Source: Sinorhizobium garamanticum
GTDB lineage: Bacteria; Pseudomonadota; Alphaproteobacteria; Rhizobiales; Rhizobiaceae
Length of the DNA stretch: 64,000 nt
Direction of reading: 5' to 3'
NCBI RefSeq assembly: GCF_029892065.1
Contig: NZ_CP120373.1
Coordinates: 3,913,001 to 3,977,000 of the forward strand
Of this stretch, positions 24,996-35,496 are shown piece by piece. A model generated the notes under the pieces. That model was given only the letters and a program-made list of their open reading frames with translations. It had not been told where the DNA came from and did not search any database. Numbering within the stretch: position 1 is the first letter of the stretch; every line of letters begins with the position of its first letter. The position numbers and the translations under genes were made by a program.

Positions 24996-26321
24996 CTATC
25001 GCCTTTCAGTGCGCAGTTGCATGGTTGGCTGCCTTGCGAAAAGCTTCCGGAAAACCGGATAGATGTCCGACGGCCTGGCTATCCGGGTCATCTGGAAATT
25101 CGACCATTCGCTGTCGACCGTGCGATAGGCGCGCCAGAGGGACGTGCCGTTGTCGGTCGTACCGAAAATCTCGGTCTCGCGCTCATCTATGATTTCAACA
25201 TAGGCATAATATTGGCAAAGGCGCATCACCTGCCGATGGAGAAGCGAAACGCAAAGGTCCGAATCTCCGGCGCTGTTTTCCCCGTCGGAAGCCTGGGCAG
25301 CGTAAATGTTCCATTCACGCGCCGGATAACGCTCCTCAATGATGCGGAGCATCTCCTCGATGGCCGTGGAAACAACCGTGCCGCCGCTCTGCTTGCTGTA
25401 GAAAAAGGTATTTTCGTCGACCTCACCTGCCTCATCCGTGTGGCGAATGAAGACGATGTCTATTCGCTTGTAGCGCCGCTTGAGGAAGAGATGCAGCAGG
25501 ACGAAGAAGCGCTTGGCCAGATCCTTCTCCCGCTCGCCCATCGAGGCAGAGACATCCATGAGGCAAAACATCACCGCGCTTGCATTCGGCAGCGGCTGGG
25601 GCTCGAAGCGATTGAAGCGGATGTCGACCGGGTCGACATAGGCAATGCGGCGGCGGCGGCGCTCCAGCTTGTCCAGTTCCTCGCGCAACGCCTCGATGCG
25701 TTTCTGGTGGGCGCCACTGGCATTTGATTCCGCCTCCAGCTTGGCAATTTCCTCGGCGATCGCGGCCACGTCCGCGCGGCTAGGCCGCCGCAGCGCGATG
25801 CGGCGGCCATAACTGTTGCGCATCGTACGCCCCACATTGATGTTCGTGGGGGATCCCGACGTCGCAAAGCCGGCCCGACGCGGCTTGAACGCGACCGACT
25901 CCTTGAGATTGAGCTTCACCATATCGGGAAGCTCAAGATCCTCGAAAAAGAGGTCAAGGACTTCGTCGCGCGACAGCACGAACTGGAAGTCGTCTTCGCT
26001 CTCACCAGTTCCTGCGCCCTTGCCTGAGGCGCCGCCACGCGCGCTTGGTTTCGGGAGGCGATCGCCCGGCGAGAATTCATGATTGCCGGGCAGAACATAC
26101 TGTCTCTCGCCGGTGGTCGGGGATGGCTGGAAGGATGGTTCACCGACGCCACGCTCGGGCATGGGCACACGGTGCTCCGCATCCACGTCCGCGATCTTGC
26201 CTGCTTTGATCTGCTCCTTGATCGTGCGTTTCAGCTCTTCCCGCGCCCGTTTCAGAAAACGCCGCCGGTTGCCGAGGCTCTTGTCCTTCGGATTAAGTCG
26301 ACGGTCGATGAAATTCGGCAT
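24996..26321 (-). CDS. yeaH: YeaH/YhbH family protein (DUF444)
   Basis: A von Willebrand A-like soluble protein that accompanies the PrkA kinase. The 441-aa product begins MPNFIDRRLNPKDKSLGNRR, is highly charged up to about residue 110, and has the VWA-type metal site region AVMFCLMDVSASMGEREKDLAKRFF and the later FIRHTDEAGEVDENTFFYS. ATG 26321 is preferred over the TTG two codons upstream, with GGGGG before it. It lies between prkA (25 bp) and spoVR (2 bp). Confidence 0.94.
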   Translation of the reverse strand: MPNFIDRRLNPKDKSLGNRRRFLKRAREELKRTIKEQIKAGKIADVDAEHRVPMPERGVGEPSFQPSPTTGERQYVLPGNHEFSPGDRLPKPSARGGASGKGAGTGESEDDFQFVLSRDEVLDLFFEDLELPDMVKLNLKESVAFKPRRAGFATSGSPTNINVGRTMRNSYGRRIALRRPSRADVAAIAEEIAKLEAESNASGAHQKRIEALREELDKLERRRRRIAYVDPVDIRFNRFEPQPLPNASAVMFCLMDVSASMGEREKDLAKRFFVLLHLFLKRRYKRIDIVFIRHTDEAGEVDENTFFYSKQSGGTVVSTAIEEMLRIIEERYPAREWNIYAAQASDGENSAGDSDLCVSLLHRQVMRLCQYYAYVEIIDERETEIFGTTDNGTSLWRAYRTVDSEWSNFQMTRIARPSDIYPVFRKLFARQPTMQLRTERR

Positions 26322-26346
26322 TGGCAAACCCCCAACGTACGCATCA

Positions 26347-28299
26347 TTAGCCCGCCTTGTTCACTCGCATGTACCAATCGACGAGCCGCCGAACCTGGCG
26401 TTCGGTGTATCCGCGCTCAATCATGCGCTGGACGAACTCGGCATGCTGCTTCTCGGTGGCGCTGTCTTTCTTGGAGCCAAAACTGATGACTGGCAGCAGA
26501 TCCTCGACCTGACCGAACATACGCTTTTCGATGACTTCGCGCAGCTTTTCATAGCTCGTCCAGGAGGGATTGCGGCCGCTGTTCTTGGCGCGGGCACGCA
26601 ACGTGAACTTCACGACCTCGTTGCGGAAGTCCTTCGGATTGGCGATGCCTGCTGGCTTTTCGATCTGCGAAAGCTCGCTGTCGAGTACCTTCCGATTGAG
26701 GATCTGTCCGGTGTCGGGATCCTTGAAGTCCTGGTCCTCAAGCCATGCGTCAGCGTAGGCGATATACCGGTCGAACAGGTTCTGACCGTATTCGCTATAG
26801 GATTCCAGATAAGCTTTCTGGATCTCATGACCGATGAACTCGGCATAGCGCGTAGCCAGTTCCGACTTGATGAAGTCGAGATAGGCTGCCTCGATTTCCT
26901 TGGGAAACTGTTCGCGTTTGATCGCCTGCTCCATGATGTACATCAGATGCACGGGATCGGCGGCGACCTCCTTGGTGTCATAGTTGAAGGTCTCCGACAG
27001 CACCTTGAAGGCAAAGCGGGTGCTGACACCCGTCATGCCCTCGTCGACGCCGGCAGCGTCACGATATTCCTGTACCGATTTTGCCTTCGGATCGGTGTCT
27101 TTCAGGTTCTCGCCGTCATAGACCCGCATCTTCGTGTAAAGCGGCGAGTTCTCATGCGGAGCAAGGCGGGTCGACACCGTGAAGCGGCTCAAGCACTCCA
27201 GAACTTCCGGCGCGCAAGGATTGTCGACCAGCTCACTTTCACGAAGGAGCTTCTCGTAGATCAGCTTCTCTTCGGTGACGCGCAAGCAATAGGGCACCTT
27301 GACGACCAGAATGCGGTCGAGGAACGCCTCATTGTTCTTGTTGTTCTTGAACTGAAGCCACTCGGATTCGTTGGAATGCGCGAGAACGGTGCCCTGGTAG
27401 GGAAACGCGCCGAAATTCTCGGTGCCGTTGTAATTGCCCTCCTGGGTCGCCGTGAGCAGCGGGTGGAGGACCTTGATCGGTGCCTTGAACATCTCAACGA
27501 ATTCAAGCAGCCCTTGCGTCGTGCGGTTCAGCCCGCCGCTGTAGGAATAGGCGTCCGGATCGGCCTGGCTGTAGTTTTCAAGCTGGCGGATATCGACCTT
27601 GCCGACGAGCGAGGAGACGTCCTGGTTGTTTTCGTCGCCGGGCTCGGTCTTCGCGATGCCGATCTGGCGCAAGCGGGATGGTATCAGTTTGACGACGCTG
27701 AATTTCGAAATGTCGCCGCCGACTTCGTCCAGCCGCTTGGCCGCCCAAGGCGAGATCAGGCCGGTGAGCCGCCGCCTGGCGATTCCATACTTATCCTCGA
27801 GAAGATCGGCCATGCGTTCCGGGTGGAACAGACCGAGCGGGGATTCGAACACGGGGCTGATCTTGCCGTTGACCATCAAAGTATAGATGGGTCGCGCCTC
27901 CATCAGCTTCTTGAGTCGCTCGGCCAACGAAGATTTGCCGCCGCCAACCGGCCCGAGGAGGTAGAGAATTTGCTTACGTTCTTCCAGGCCCTGCGCGGCA
28001 TAGCGGAAATAGCCGACAATCCGCTCGATCGTATCCTCCATGCCATAGAAGTCGGAGAATGAGGGATAGATCTTGATGGTTCGATTGGCGAAGATTCGCC
28101 CGAGACGCTCGTCCGCGCTCGTGTCGACGAGGGTCGGCTCTCCAATGGCTTCCACCATGCGCTCCTGCGCAGTGGCATACATACTCTTATCGTCGCGGCA
28201 GGCGAGGAGATATTCTTGCAGACTTATCTCTTCCTGCGCTGCGCTCGTATAGATCTCTGAAAAGAGATCGAAGACGTCAGATTCACTCCTTGTCATCAT
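26347..28299 (-). CDS. prkA: PrkA family serine protein kinase / AAA+ protein
   Basis: PrkA-type proteins are cytoplasmic AAA+ proteins with reported serine kinase and protease activity, induced in stress and starvation. The 650-aa protein has the Walker A motif GPVGGGKSS (116-124) within the AAA+ PrkA domain, then the C-terminal PrkA domain with the string RVYDGENLKDTDPKAKSVQEYRDA split across both halves. ATG 28299 has GGGAGAG 3-9 bases upstream. It leads the prkA-yeaH-spoVR operon, and an EcfG-type promoter lies 67-91 bp ahead. Confidence 0.95.
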   Translation of the reverse strand: MMTRSESDVFDLFSEIYTSAAQEEISLQEYLLACRDDKSMYATAQERMVEAIGEPTLVDTSADERLGRIFANRTIKIYPSFSDFYGMEDTIERIVGYFRYAAQGLEERKQILYLLGPVGGGKSSLAERLKKLMEARPIYTLMVNGKISPVFESPLGLFHPERMADLLEDKYGIARRRLTGLISPWAAKRLDEVGGDISKFSVVKLIPSRLRQIGIAKTEPGDENNQDVSSLVGKVDIRQLENYSQADPDAYSYSGGLNRTTQGLLEFVEMFKAPIKVLHPLLTATQEGNYNGTENFGAFPYQGTVLAHSNESEWLQFKNNKNNEAFLDRILVVKVPYCLRVTEEKLIYEKLLRESELVDNPCAPEVLECLSRFTVSTRLAPHENSPLYTKMRVYDGENLKDTDPKAKSVQEYRDAAGVDEGMTGVSTRFAFKVLSETFNYDTKEVAADPVHLMYIMEQAIKREQFPKEIEAAYLDFIKSELATRYAEFIGHEIQKAYLESYSEYGQNLFDRYIAYADAWLEDQDFKDPDTGQILNRKVLDSELSQIEKPAGIANPKDFRNEVVKFTLRARAKNSGRNPSWTSYEKLREVIEKRMFGQVEDLLPVISFGSKKDSATEKQHAEFVQRMIERGYTERQVRRLVDWYMRVNKAG

Positions 28300-28365
28300 G
28301 CTCTCCCGCGGGAGGCCGGTTAAACCGAGACGGGTTCGCTGCCTGTTGGCCCCCTGCTTACAGTG

Positions 28366-28390
28366 AACTGTTTCCTGCCTCCAAAGTTCC
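28366..28390 (-). promoter_or_regulatory. EcfG (RpoE2)-type promoter of prkA
   Basis: On the minus strand, GGAAC (28390-28386) is followed after exactly 16 bases by AGTT (28369-28366). This fits the alphaproteobacterial general-stress sigma factor consensus GGAAC-N16/17-cGTT with one mismatch. The expected start of transcription is about 60 bases before the prkA ATG. Use by EcfG is inference. Confidence 0.6.
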
Positions 28391-28455
28391 TCAACACGTT
28401 GCGGTTTAGCTAGCGGATGCCGAAGCAGTGGCCAACGGTGAGCATCCGCATCTTC

Positions 28456-28560
28456 TCTACGGCGCGCGGCACTTTACAGAGGCGCAGCGAGCACCGTAAT
28501 GCTTTGAATTGCTACAGGTCTTATCCGTAGTCGAATCGGATATTAGAAATCATGCAGCAG
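28456..28560 (-). repeat. RIME-like intergenic repeat (diverged)
   Basis: tctctacggcgcgcggcactt, ggcgcagcgagcaccgtaatgctttgaattgct and aaatcatgcagcag follow the RIME order with a decayed first palindrome. It sits upstream of the prkA promoter. The gap 28561-29002 beyond it holds only short overlapping frames without ribosome-binding sites, and I see no gene there. Confidence 0.65.
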
Positions 28561-29002
28561 GTTCGCCGCTCTGTCACCCCATCATATTGGCCGCTTTTCA
28601 CAATTCCGCGATAGCAAGCGGTTTCGCGTCCAGTCTCTGTCCCTTTTTCCGATTTTTCGACGAACGGCTATTTCCACCGCGGCAGGGGTCCCGCAGAACC
28701 GGTGCGCGGGCGAAACAAAACTCGCCTTCGTCTCCGTGGCCCGAACTCGGGCCGGGCGGAAAATGCTGCAGAGACCCCCGGCCAGATCTGGCACAGCGCG
28801 GCGGCGGCCCCACTCGCTTGCTCATAGACTTGCGTCGGCGACGCCGCCTGATGGCTCTCCTTAGCAACACAATATGGCATTTTGGTCGCGGGTGCTACCG
28901 AAGGCGTTCGTTTTGAGCTTCTGGTGTCGGAGTACGCGAACGTCCTGCACATGCAGCGGCGCGCGGTGGTGCCGGAAGCTTACGCAACTCGACGCCCGAA
29001 AA

Positions 29003-29036
29003 TAAAAAACCCCGTAGGACCGGACGGTTACGGGGG
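29003..29036 (-). terminator. Terminator of tRNA-Leu
   Basis: Read on the minus strand, CCCCGTA (29035-29029) pairs with TACGGGG (29016-29010), followed by a run of six T (29009-29004). It lies 17 bases after the tRNA 3' end. Confidence 0.85.
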
Positions 29037-29052
29037 CTCTTTAAGTTCAATT

Positions 29053-29137
29053 TGGTGCGGTCGAGAAGACTCGAACTTCCACGGGTTGCCCCACAGCGAC
29101 CTCAACGCTGCGCGTCTACCAATTCCGCCACGACCGC
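29053..29137 (-). tRNA. tRNA-Leu(GAG)
   Basis: The 85-base gene begins GCGGTCG and ends CGACCGCACCA, so the acceptor arms pair (GCGGTCG/CGACCGC) and CCA is encoded. The D-arm segment is GGAATTGGTAGACGC, the anticodon loop TTGAGGT gives GAG, a long variable arm follows as in all class II leucine tRNAs, and the T-arm carries GTTCGAGTC. It reads CUC and CUU leucine codons. Confidence 0.96.
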
Positions 29138-29330
29138 ATCGTGGTAGGTGCCGATTGCGTCGGCGGGGCTGCATGTAGCAAAAGCATTTGGGGTGCACAA
29201 GGGCAAGACGACAGAAATTTGACGAGAATGGAAACTATTTCAACGGCACGCTCGCGAAGCGCTGGAAATGCTGGACTCTTAGCGCGCGCCATCCCATTTA
29301 CGGAGGCGGAAAAACCAGGAATACGGCCTC

Positions 29331-30107
29331 ATGCAGCGCGATAATCTCGACCAAACCATGTTTGCTCCGCCCGGATCACCTGCGGTGCGCTGGCGCATTG
29401 CCCCTTCCCTCGTCGACTATACACAGGCGGTCGAAACCATGGAACGAGAAGCCGCGGCCATTGCCGCCGGCACCGCGGACGAACTGGTCTGGCTGGTCGA
29501 GCACCCGCCTCTCTATACTGCGGGCACAAGTGCCGACGCCTCGGACCTGGTGACGCCTGACCGTTTCCCGGTCTTTGCGACCGGCCGTGGCGGCGAATAT
29601 ACCTATCACGGTCCGGGTCAAAGGGTCGTCTATGTCATGCTTGACCTAAAGCGCCGCCGCCAGGATGTGCGCGCCTTTGTCGCAGCACTCGAGGCAGTGA
29701 TTATCACCACGCTCGATTCGATGAACGTCAAAGGCGAACGCCGCGAAGACCGGGTGGGCGTATGGGTGCGTCGTCCGGAAAAGCCGCCACTGCCTGACGG
29801 GTCGGCGGCCGAAGACAAGATCGCCGCGATCGGGATCCGTCTGCGCAAGTGGGTGAGCTTTCATGGCTTCGCGCTGAATGTCGATCCGGACCTCGATCAC
29901 TTCGGCGGCATCGTGCCCTGCGGCATCCGCGGCTACGGTGTCACCAGTCTGGTCGATCTTGGCCTGCCGGTCATGATGCCCGACGTCGACACCCGGCTGA
30001 GGGAGGCATTCGAAACGGTCTTTGGGCCGACATGCGCCGAAAGCGACTGTCTCCAAACGATTGGCTCCGCCGGCTTGAATCCGGCCACCGGCGGCATGAT
30101 GCGGTAA
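29331..30107 (+). CDS. lipB: Octanoyl-[acyl carrier protein]:protein N-octanoyltransferase
   Basis: LipB moves octanoate from acyl carrier protein to lipoyl domains, the first step of endogenous lipoate synthesis. The 258-aa protein has [12 protein letters not shown] (86-97), the catalytic Lys163 in [13 protein letters not shown] and the acyl-accepting Cys197 in [11 protein letters not shown]. It has no signal peptide. It converges with the DMT transporter gene, 15 bp apart. The first ATG, at 29331, is used; M10 is a possible later start. Confidence 0.96.
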   Translation: MQRDNLDQTMFAPPGSPAVRWRIAPSLVDYTQAVETMEREAAAIAAGTADELVWLVEHPPLYTAGTSADASDLVTPDRFPVFATGRGGEYTYHGPGQRVVYVMLDLKRRRQDVRAFVAALEAVIITTLDSMNVKGERREDRVGVWVRRPEKPPLPDGSAAEDKIAAIGIRLRKWVSFHGFALNVDPDLDHFGGIVPCGIRGYGVTSLVDLGLPVMMPDVDTRLREAFETVFGPTCAESDCLQTIGSAGLNPATGGMMR

Positions 30108-30122
30108 TGGTGGCCGCGAAAC

Positions 30123-31061
30123 CTACGCCCGCTTTCGCTTCTGCATCTGCCGCTCCCGCCAGATGATGTACAGCCCGGATGCGACGATCACGAGAATGCC
30201 GAGCCACTTCGACGGCGTCGGAAAGTCCCCGAACACGATGTAGCCGAGTGCCGTAGCCGAGACGATCTCGAAATAATGGAATGGTGCCAGAAGCGATATT
30301 GGCGCGGCCTGAAAAGCCTTGACGACAAGGAGATGGCCCCAGCCGGAAATAGTCCCGAGCGCAACGACGAGCACCCAGCCGAGCGCCGATTGCGGCAGCG
30401 ACGGTTCGAAGTCGACGGCACCGAATCCATGGCCGACCGCGATCACTGCCGCCATGAACAGCGTCCCGCCTATGCCGGCGATCGTCTGCATCGTCAGCGG
30501 CGGATCGGCGCTGCCAACAGCGCGGTTCAGGAAGAGGTAGCAGGCAAACAGGAAGGCGCAGGCGACCGGCAGCAACGACGTTACGCCGAAGGCCGCAAAG
30601 CTCGGCTGGATAACAACCATCGCGCCGCCGAAGCCGACTGCGATCGCCGACCATCGACGCCAACCCACTTTCTCGCGCAGAATCAGCGCCGAAAGGCATG
30701 TCAGAATGAAGGGCTCCACGAAGTAGATGGCGAACACATCCGCGAGCGGCATGTATTTCACTGAAACGAAGAAGAAAAGCGCCGCCGCCGCGAGCAGTAT
30801 GCCGCGAAGAATGTTCGGCCAGAGCCGCTTCGGATAAAACGCCCGCAGCCCGCCCGCCGAAAATAACAACGGCGCCGTCGATACGAGTTGAAAGAAGAAG
30901 CGGTAAAAGGTCACTTGACCGGGCGACATACCCTCATAGACCGCCATGTATTTCGCAATCGCATCCATGCAGGGCAGGATGAGCATGGCGAAGAGCATGA
31001 TCGCTACGCCGCGCATGATGGGGTTATGCGGCGCGACGGCCGTTGGATAATATTCGTTCAC
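30123..31061 (-). CDS. DMT superfamily (EamA) transporter
   Basis: An inner-membrane permease of the drug/metabolite transporter superfamily with two EamA repeats and about ten membrane helices. The first repeat starts at RGVAIMLFAMLILPCMDAIAKY, and the second at LGWVLVVALGTISGWGHLLVV. Substrate unknown. The start is uncertain. I use GTG 31061 (reads NEYYPTAV), which has GGAAATC ahead, rather than the farther ATG at 31184, whose extension is basic and unlike the family. ATG 31016, next to the first helix, is the other option. Confidence 0.85.
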   Translation of the reverse strand: MNEYYPTAVAPHNPIMRGVAIMLFAMLILPCMDAIAKYMAVYEGMSPGQVTFYRFFFQLVSTAPLLFSAGGLRAFYPKRLWPNILRGILLAAAALFFFVSVKYMPLADVFAIYFVEPFILTCLSALILREKVGWRRWSAIAVGFGGAMVVIQPSFAAFGVTSLLPVACAFLFACYLFLNRAVGSADPPLTMQTIAGIGGTLFMAAVIAVGHGFGAVDFEPSLPQSALGWVLVVALGTISGWGHLLVVKAFQAAPISLLAPFHYFEIVSATALGYIVFGDFPTPSKWLGILVIVASGLYIIWRERQMQKRKRA

Positions 31062-31286
31062 GGGCAGATTTCCGATGTCGGTGCCGAAACTTAGCTTGTT
31101 TCGTCTAGGTTTCAACGTGCGACTGATGGTGAGCCGCATTTGACTGCGTTTTTGACGTTCCGAGGTGGTCCGTCGACACCGCAATGCCTATAAGCTGATT
31201 TTCACCTCGCCCACAGCTGGAAGCTAGGGGCGCTTCCGGTAACCATCCCGGCCCCCTTGAACGCAACCGCGCCAAAGGAGAAAGCC

Positions 31287-31694
31287 ATGCGCTTGTCCAC
31301 CGAAACCATGATCGCGCGTCTTCGCGAAACAGGAGACGGCGACACGCTTGGAGGACGCATCTGGAGAGCGCGTGACGCCGCGAATCTTTCCATGACGGAA
31401 CTAGCGGATCGGCTTGGCGTGCGCTGCGAAACCATTGCTGCATGGGAACGTGACCGTGCCGAGCCCCGCACCAACCGCCTCTTCATGCTGGCTGGCGTGC
31501 TAGGCGTCACTCCGGCCTGGCTGATAGCCGGCATCGGCCGCGCTCCTGACGACGATGCCGCCCTCGGCTCGAAGGAGGCACTCCGGGAGCAGCTCGATCT
31601 TGTCAAGAAATTGCACGCTCAGACCGGCGAGGCCATCGCCGCGCTCGAAGCGGAACTCGATCGCATCCAGCAGACCATTCGTCCAAGACGATGA
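31287..31694 (+). CDS. XRE-family helix-turn-helix regulator
   Basis: The 135-aa protein carries one lambda-repressor-like HTH (about 25-85, GGRIWRARDAANLSMTELADRLGVRCETIAAWERDRAEPRTNRL) and a C-terminal coiled-coil helix (about 100-133). No ligand domain is present. ATG 31287 has aaaggag 6-12 bases upstream; the TTG at 31257 has none. The gene is 146 bp upstream of adhC on the same strand, so a role in regulating that gene is possible but not shown. Confidence 0.9.
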   Translation: MRLSTETMIARLRETGDGDTLGGRIWRARDAANLSMTELADRLGVRCETIAAWERDRAEPRTNRLFMLAGVLGVTPAWLIAGIGRAPDDDAALGSKEALREQLDLVKKLHAQTGEAIAALEAELDRIQQTIRPRR

Positions 31695-31840
31695 GCCAGG
31701 CTGAAGCGCGTTTTCCGCCCGCATTTCCGTTAACGTAGTAGAATAGTTTATCGCCGATTCAAGCTGACCGCACCGATTGCCGCGTCATAACGAGAGCAAT
31801 CCAGCACCAGCAACCATTTGCAATTCAAGGGAGAAGTGAC

Positions 31841-32968
<1,128 letters not shown>

Positions 32969-32987
32969 GCTGACGGCCTGAATCAAC

Positions 32988-33022
32988 AAAGCACCGGAAT
33001 CGATTGAATTCCGGTGCTTTTT
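32988..33022 (+). terminator. Rho-independent terminator of adhC
   Basis: AAAGCACCGGAAT (32988-33000) pairs perfectly with ATTCCGGTGCTTT (33008-33020) around a 7-base loop and ends in TTT. It lies 20 bp after the adhC stop. Confidence 0.88.
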
Positions 33023-33045
33023 GACTGTTAGGAAATGTGTACAAG

Positions 33046-33486
33046 ATGATCTTCGTCGATGCCGACGCCTGCCCTGTAAAGGCGGAAATTCTCAAGGTAG
33101 CGGAACGTCACGGCTTCGAGGTGACGTTCGTCGCCAATTCCGGGCTGCGCCCGTCACGAGACCCGATGGTGCACAACGTCATCGTTTCGGCAGGCTTCGA
33201 CGCAGCTGACAATTGGATTGCCGAACGCGCAGGAGAAGGCGACATCGTGGTTACGGCGGATGTTCCGCTCGCCGCACGCTGTGTCGCGACTGGTGCCCTC
33301 GTCACCGGGCCGTCCGGCAGGCTCTTCGACAAGAGCAACATCGGCATGGCTTCGGCCATGCGCGACCTCGGCGCACACTTACGGGAAACCGGCGAAAGCA
33401 AAGGCTACAATGCAGCCTTCACGGCAAGGGACCGCTCAGCGTTCCTGGAGACGCTTGACCGGCTCTGTCGCCAAGCCAAAAGATGA
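33046..33486 (+). CDS. YaiI/YqxD family protein (DUF188)
   Basis: The 146-aa soluble protein shows the family core MIFVDADACPVKAEILKVAERHG, VANSGLRPSRDP, GFDAADNWIAERAGEGDIVVTADVPLAARCV and GRLFDKSNIGMASAMRDLGAHLRETG. The DxDACP start resembles PIN-like nucleases, but no activity is established. ATG 33046 is preferred; an in-frame GTG at 33037 sits only 3 bases after the AGGA site. Its stop overlaps the next gene's start by 4 bases (ATGA). Confidence 0.9.
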   Translation: MIFVDADACPVKAEILKVAERHGFEVTFVANSGLRPSRDPMVHNVIVSAGFDAADNWIAERAGEGDIVVTADVPLAARCVATGALVTGPSGRLFDKSNIGMASAMRDLGAHLRETGESKGYNAAFTARDRSAFLETLDRLCRQAKR

Positions 33487-34160
33487 ACCGGAAAAGGACG
33501 CTGGGCCGCGCGATGAAACGGACAACAAGGCTGCGACACTGGCCATTCTATGCTGCGCTTGGCTGCGCCTTGCTGAGCCTACCGATCTCCCTGGTCCTTG
33601 CTCCACGCTTTACCCTGGAGATCACCGCCATCACGTTCTTCTGCGTTTATCTCATCAAGGCGGCCATGCGGCTCAGGCGCTTGACCGGCAGCTATCTCGA
33701 ACATCATGCGCTTAGCACCGACGAACCTGAAGCGGTCATTTTTCTGGTTACGCTTGCTGCGGCTGCCGTCTCGCTGCTCTCGCTTTTCCTGGCGCTCAAT
33801 CGGCAGGAACAGGGCTATGGCTTCGAGCTTCCCCTCGCCTTTGCCTCCGTGGGGCTCGGCTGGGCAACGATCCACACCATGGCGGCAATGCATTACGCGC
33901 ACGTCTATTGGGTGGCCGATGAGAACCGTGATCCGATCGAGCCGGCACGCGGATTGATGTTTCCGGAAACGGACACACCCGGCGGTTATGACTTTCTCTA
34001 TTTCGCATTCGTCATCGGCATGACGGCGCAAACATCGGATGTGGCAATCACCACTACGACGATGCGCCGGATCAATCTGGCGCATGCCGTCGTTTCGTTC
34101 TTCTTCAACACCGTGCTGGTCGCCGCGGTCGTCAACGCGGCGGTCCAACTGGCCGGCTGA
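33483..34160 (+). CDS. DUF1345 family membrane protein
   Basis: The 225-aa product matches DUF1345: about five membrane helices, with TFFCVYLIKAAMRLRRL, DEPEAVIFLVTLAAAAVSLLSLFLAL, the histidine-rich GLGWATIHTMAAMHYAHVYWV, FPETDTPGGYDFLYFAFVIGMTAQTSDVAIT, and a last helix SFFFNTVLVAAVVNAAVQL. Function is unknown. The start overlaps the DUF188 stop by 4 bases, so the two are translationally coupled. fghA follows 27 bp after. Confidence 0.9.
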   Translation: MNRKRTLGRAMKRTTRLRHWPFYAALGCALLSLPISLVLAPRFTLEITAITFFCVYLIKAAMRLRRLTGSYLEHHALSTDEPEAVIFLVTLAAAAVSLLSLFLALNRQEQGYGFELPLAFASVGLGWATIHTMAAMHYAHVYWVADENRDPIEPARGLMFPETDTPGGYDFLYFAFVIGMTAQTSDVAITTTTMRRINLAHAVVSFFFNTVLVAAVVNAAVQLAG

Positions 34161-34187
34161 CGCCTCATCCATCTCAAGGAGAGTCTC

Positions 34188-35021
34188 ATGAAAGTTATCT
34201 CGCAAAATACTGCCTTTGGCGGCATGCAGGGCGTCTTTTCCCACGATTCGGCCGCCTGCAAGGGCGAAATGACCTTCGCCGTCTATGTGCCGCCGCAGGC
34301 GATCAGCGAGCCGCGCCCTGTTCTATGGTACCTGTCCGGCCTCACCTGCACCCACGCAAACGTGATGGAAAAGGGAGAATATCGCCGCATGGCCTCGGAG
34401 CTGGGCCTCATCGTCGTCTGCCCGGATACAAGTCCGCGCGGCAGCGATGTGCCGGATGAACTCACCAATTGGCAAATGGGCAAGGGCGCCGGATTCTATC
34501 TCGACGCAACGCAAACGCCCTGGGCCGAACATTATCAGATGTACACATACATCACGGAGGAGCTACCCGCCTTTGCCAGCCAGCATTTCCGCATGGACAT
34601 GAGCCGCCAGGGCATTTTCGGCCATTCGATGGGCGGGCACGGGGCGATGACGATCGCTCTCAAGAACCCGGAGCGGTTCAAGAGCTGCTCGGCCTTCGCG
34701 CCGATCGTGGAGCCCTCCACGGCCGACTGGTCGGTCGGTGCCTTCGAGAAGTACCTTGGCTCCGACAAAGCCGCCTGGCGTCAGTACGATGCCTGTGCAT
34801 TGGTCAAGGACGGCGCACGCTTCCCGGAGTTCCTGATCGACCAGGGCAAGGCGGACGGCTTTCTTGAGAACGGCTTGCGCCCCTGGCTGTTCGAGGAGGC
34901 GGTACAAGGAACCGGAATCGAGCTGACGCTCCGGATGCATGAGCGATACGACCATTCCTACTACTTCATATCGACCTTCATGGACGATCATCTGAAGTGG
35001 CATGCCGAGCGGCTCAGCTGA
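34188..35021 (+). CDS. fghA: S-formylglutathione hydrolase
   Basis: This alpha/beta-hydrolase splits S-formylglutathione into formate and glutathione, completing glutathione-dependent formaldehyde oxidation started by AdhC. The 277-aa protein shows WYLSGLTCTHANVMEKGEY, PDTSPRG, GAGFYLDATQTPW, the nucleophile Ser147 in GHSMGG, and the late His in HERYDHSYYFIS. ATG 34188 has AAGGAGAG before it. It lies behind DUF188 and DUF1345 genes, which separate it from adhC. Confidence 0.96.
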   Translation: MKVISQNTAFGGMQGVFSHDSAACKGEMTFAVYVPPQAISEPRPVLWYLSGLTCTHANVMEKGEYRRMASELGLIVVCPDTSPRGSDVPDELTNWQMGKGAGFYLDATQTPWAEHYQMYTYITEELPAFASQHFRMDMSRQGIFGHSMGGHGAMTIALKNPERFKSCSAFAPIVEPSTADWSVGAFEKYLGSDKAAWRQYDACALVKDGARFPEFLIDQGKADGFLENGLRPWLFEEAVQGTGIELTLRMHERYDHSYYFISTFMDDHLKWHAERLS

Positions 35022-35051
35022 GAAAAGATCGTATGGGATCCGAACCGAGCG

Positions 35052-35363
35052 TCACGACATGGATTGGAAGCGTGGCTGTCCAGCCGTCTCGACCAGGCGG
35101 ACGCTCGACTGAGCAAGCCCGTGGTGACCTTCCATGTCGATGACGAGATGCCAATGGGCGGTTGCCGGGATGATCAGGCGCAGCGGCGATTTTCGCGCGA
35201 TGCCGCCGACAAACTGATGCTTCAGTGTCTCCGTGTAGCGGGTAAAGTTGTCGGCGGTCATCAGCCGGACGTTGGCGACGGCGGACAGCGTCACTTCGAT
35301 CGTCGTGCCGGCCCTTTGTTCCTTGAGGTCGTAATGGGTATAGTTCAATGCTCTTTTTGTCAT
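35052..35363 (-). CDS. DUF1883 domain protein
   Basis: The 103-aa protein matches DUF1883: NYTHYDLKEQRAGTTIEVTLSAVANVRLMTADNFTRY, then KSPLRLIIPATAHWHLVIDMEGHHGLAQSSVRLV. The domain is a small beta-rich fold seen alone or with TIR-like modules; no enzyme activity is known. ATG 35363 is used because an AGGTGG site precedes it and the family starts there; the frame is open to 35402. The gene converges with fghA. Confidence 0.8.
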   Translation of the reverse strand: MTKRALNYTHYDLKEQRAGTTIEVTLSAVANVRLMTADNFTRYTETLKHQFVGGIARKSPLRLIIPATAHWHLVIDMEGHHGLAQSSVRLVETAGQPRFQSMS

Positions 35364-35496
35364 CGCCACCTGGACCGGAAACTCACGTAAGACATTTCTC
35401 ACGATGCTAGCGAGCGCCGCTTAACGAATAGTTTTGCGCCGGTCGCGTAGCGCCATCGCAACCACCATCTTCCTTTCCCCAACGGAAATCGGCTTC

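Noticed and set aside
28882..29178. 98-codon frame overlapping tRNA-Leu
   Set aside because: It reads through the tRNA gene and its terminator on the other strand and has no ribosome-binding site.
35403..35496. Possible fluoride riboswitch before fluC
   Set aside because: I could not find the crcB-motif core (paired stems with the conserved GATGG and CCC elements and pseudoknot) in this short leader.
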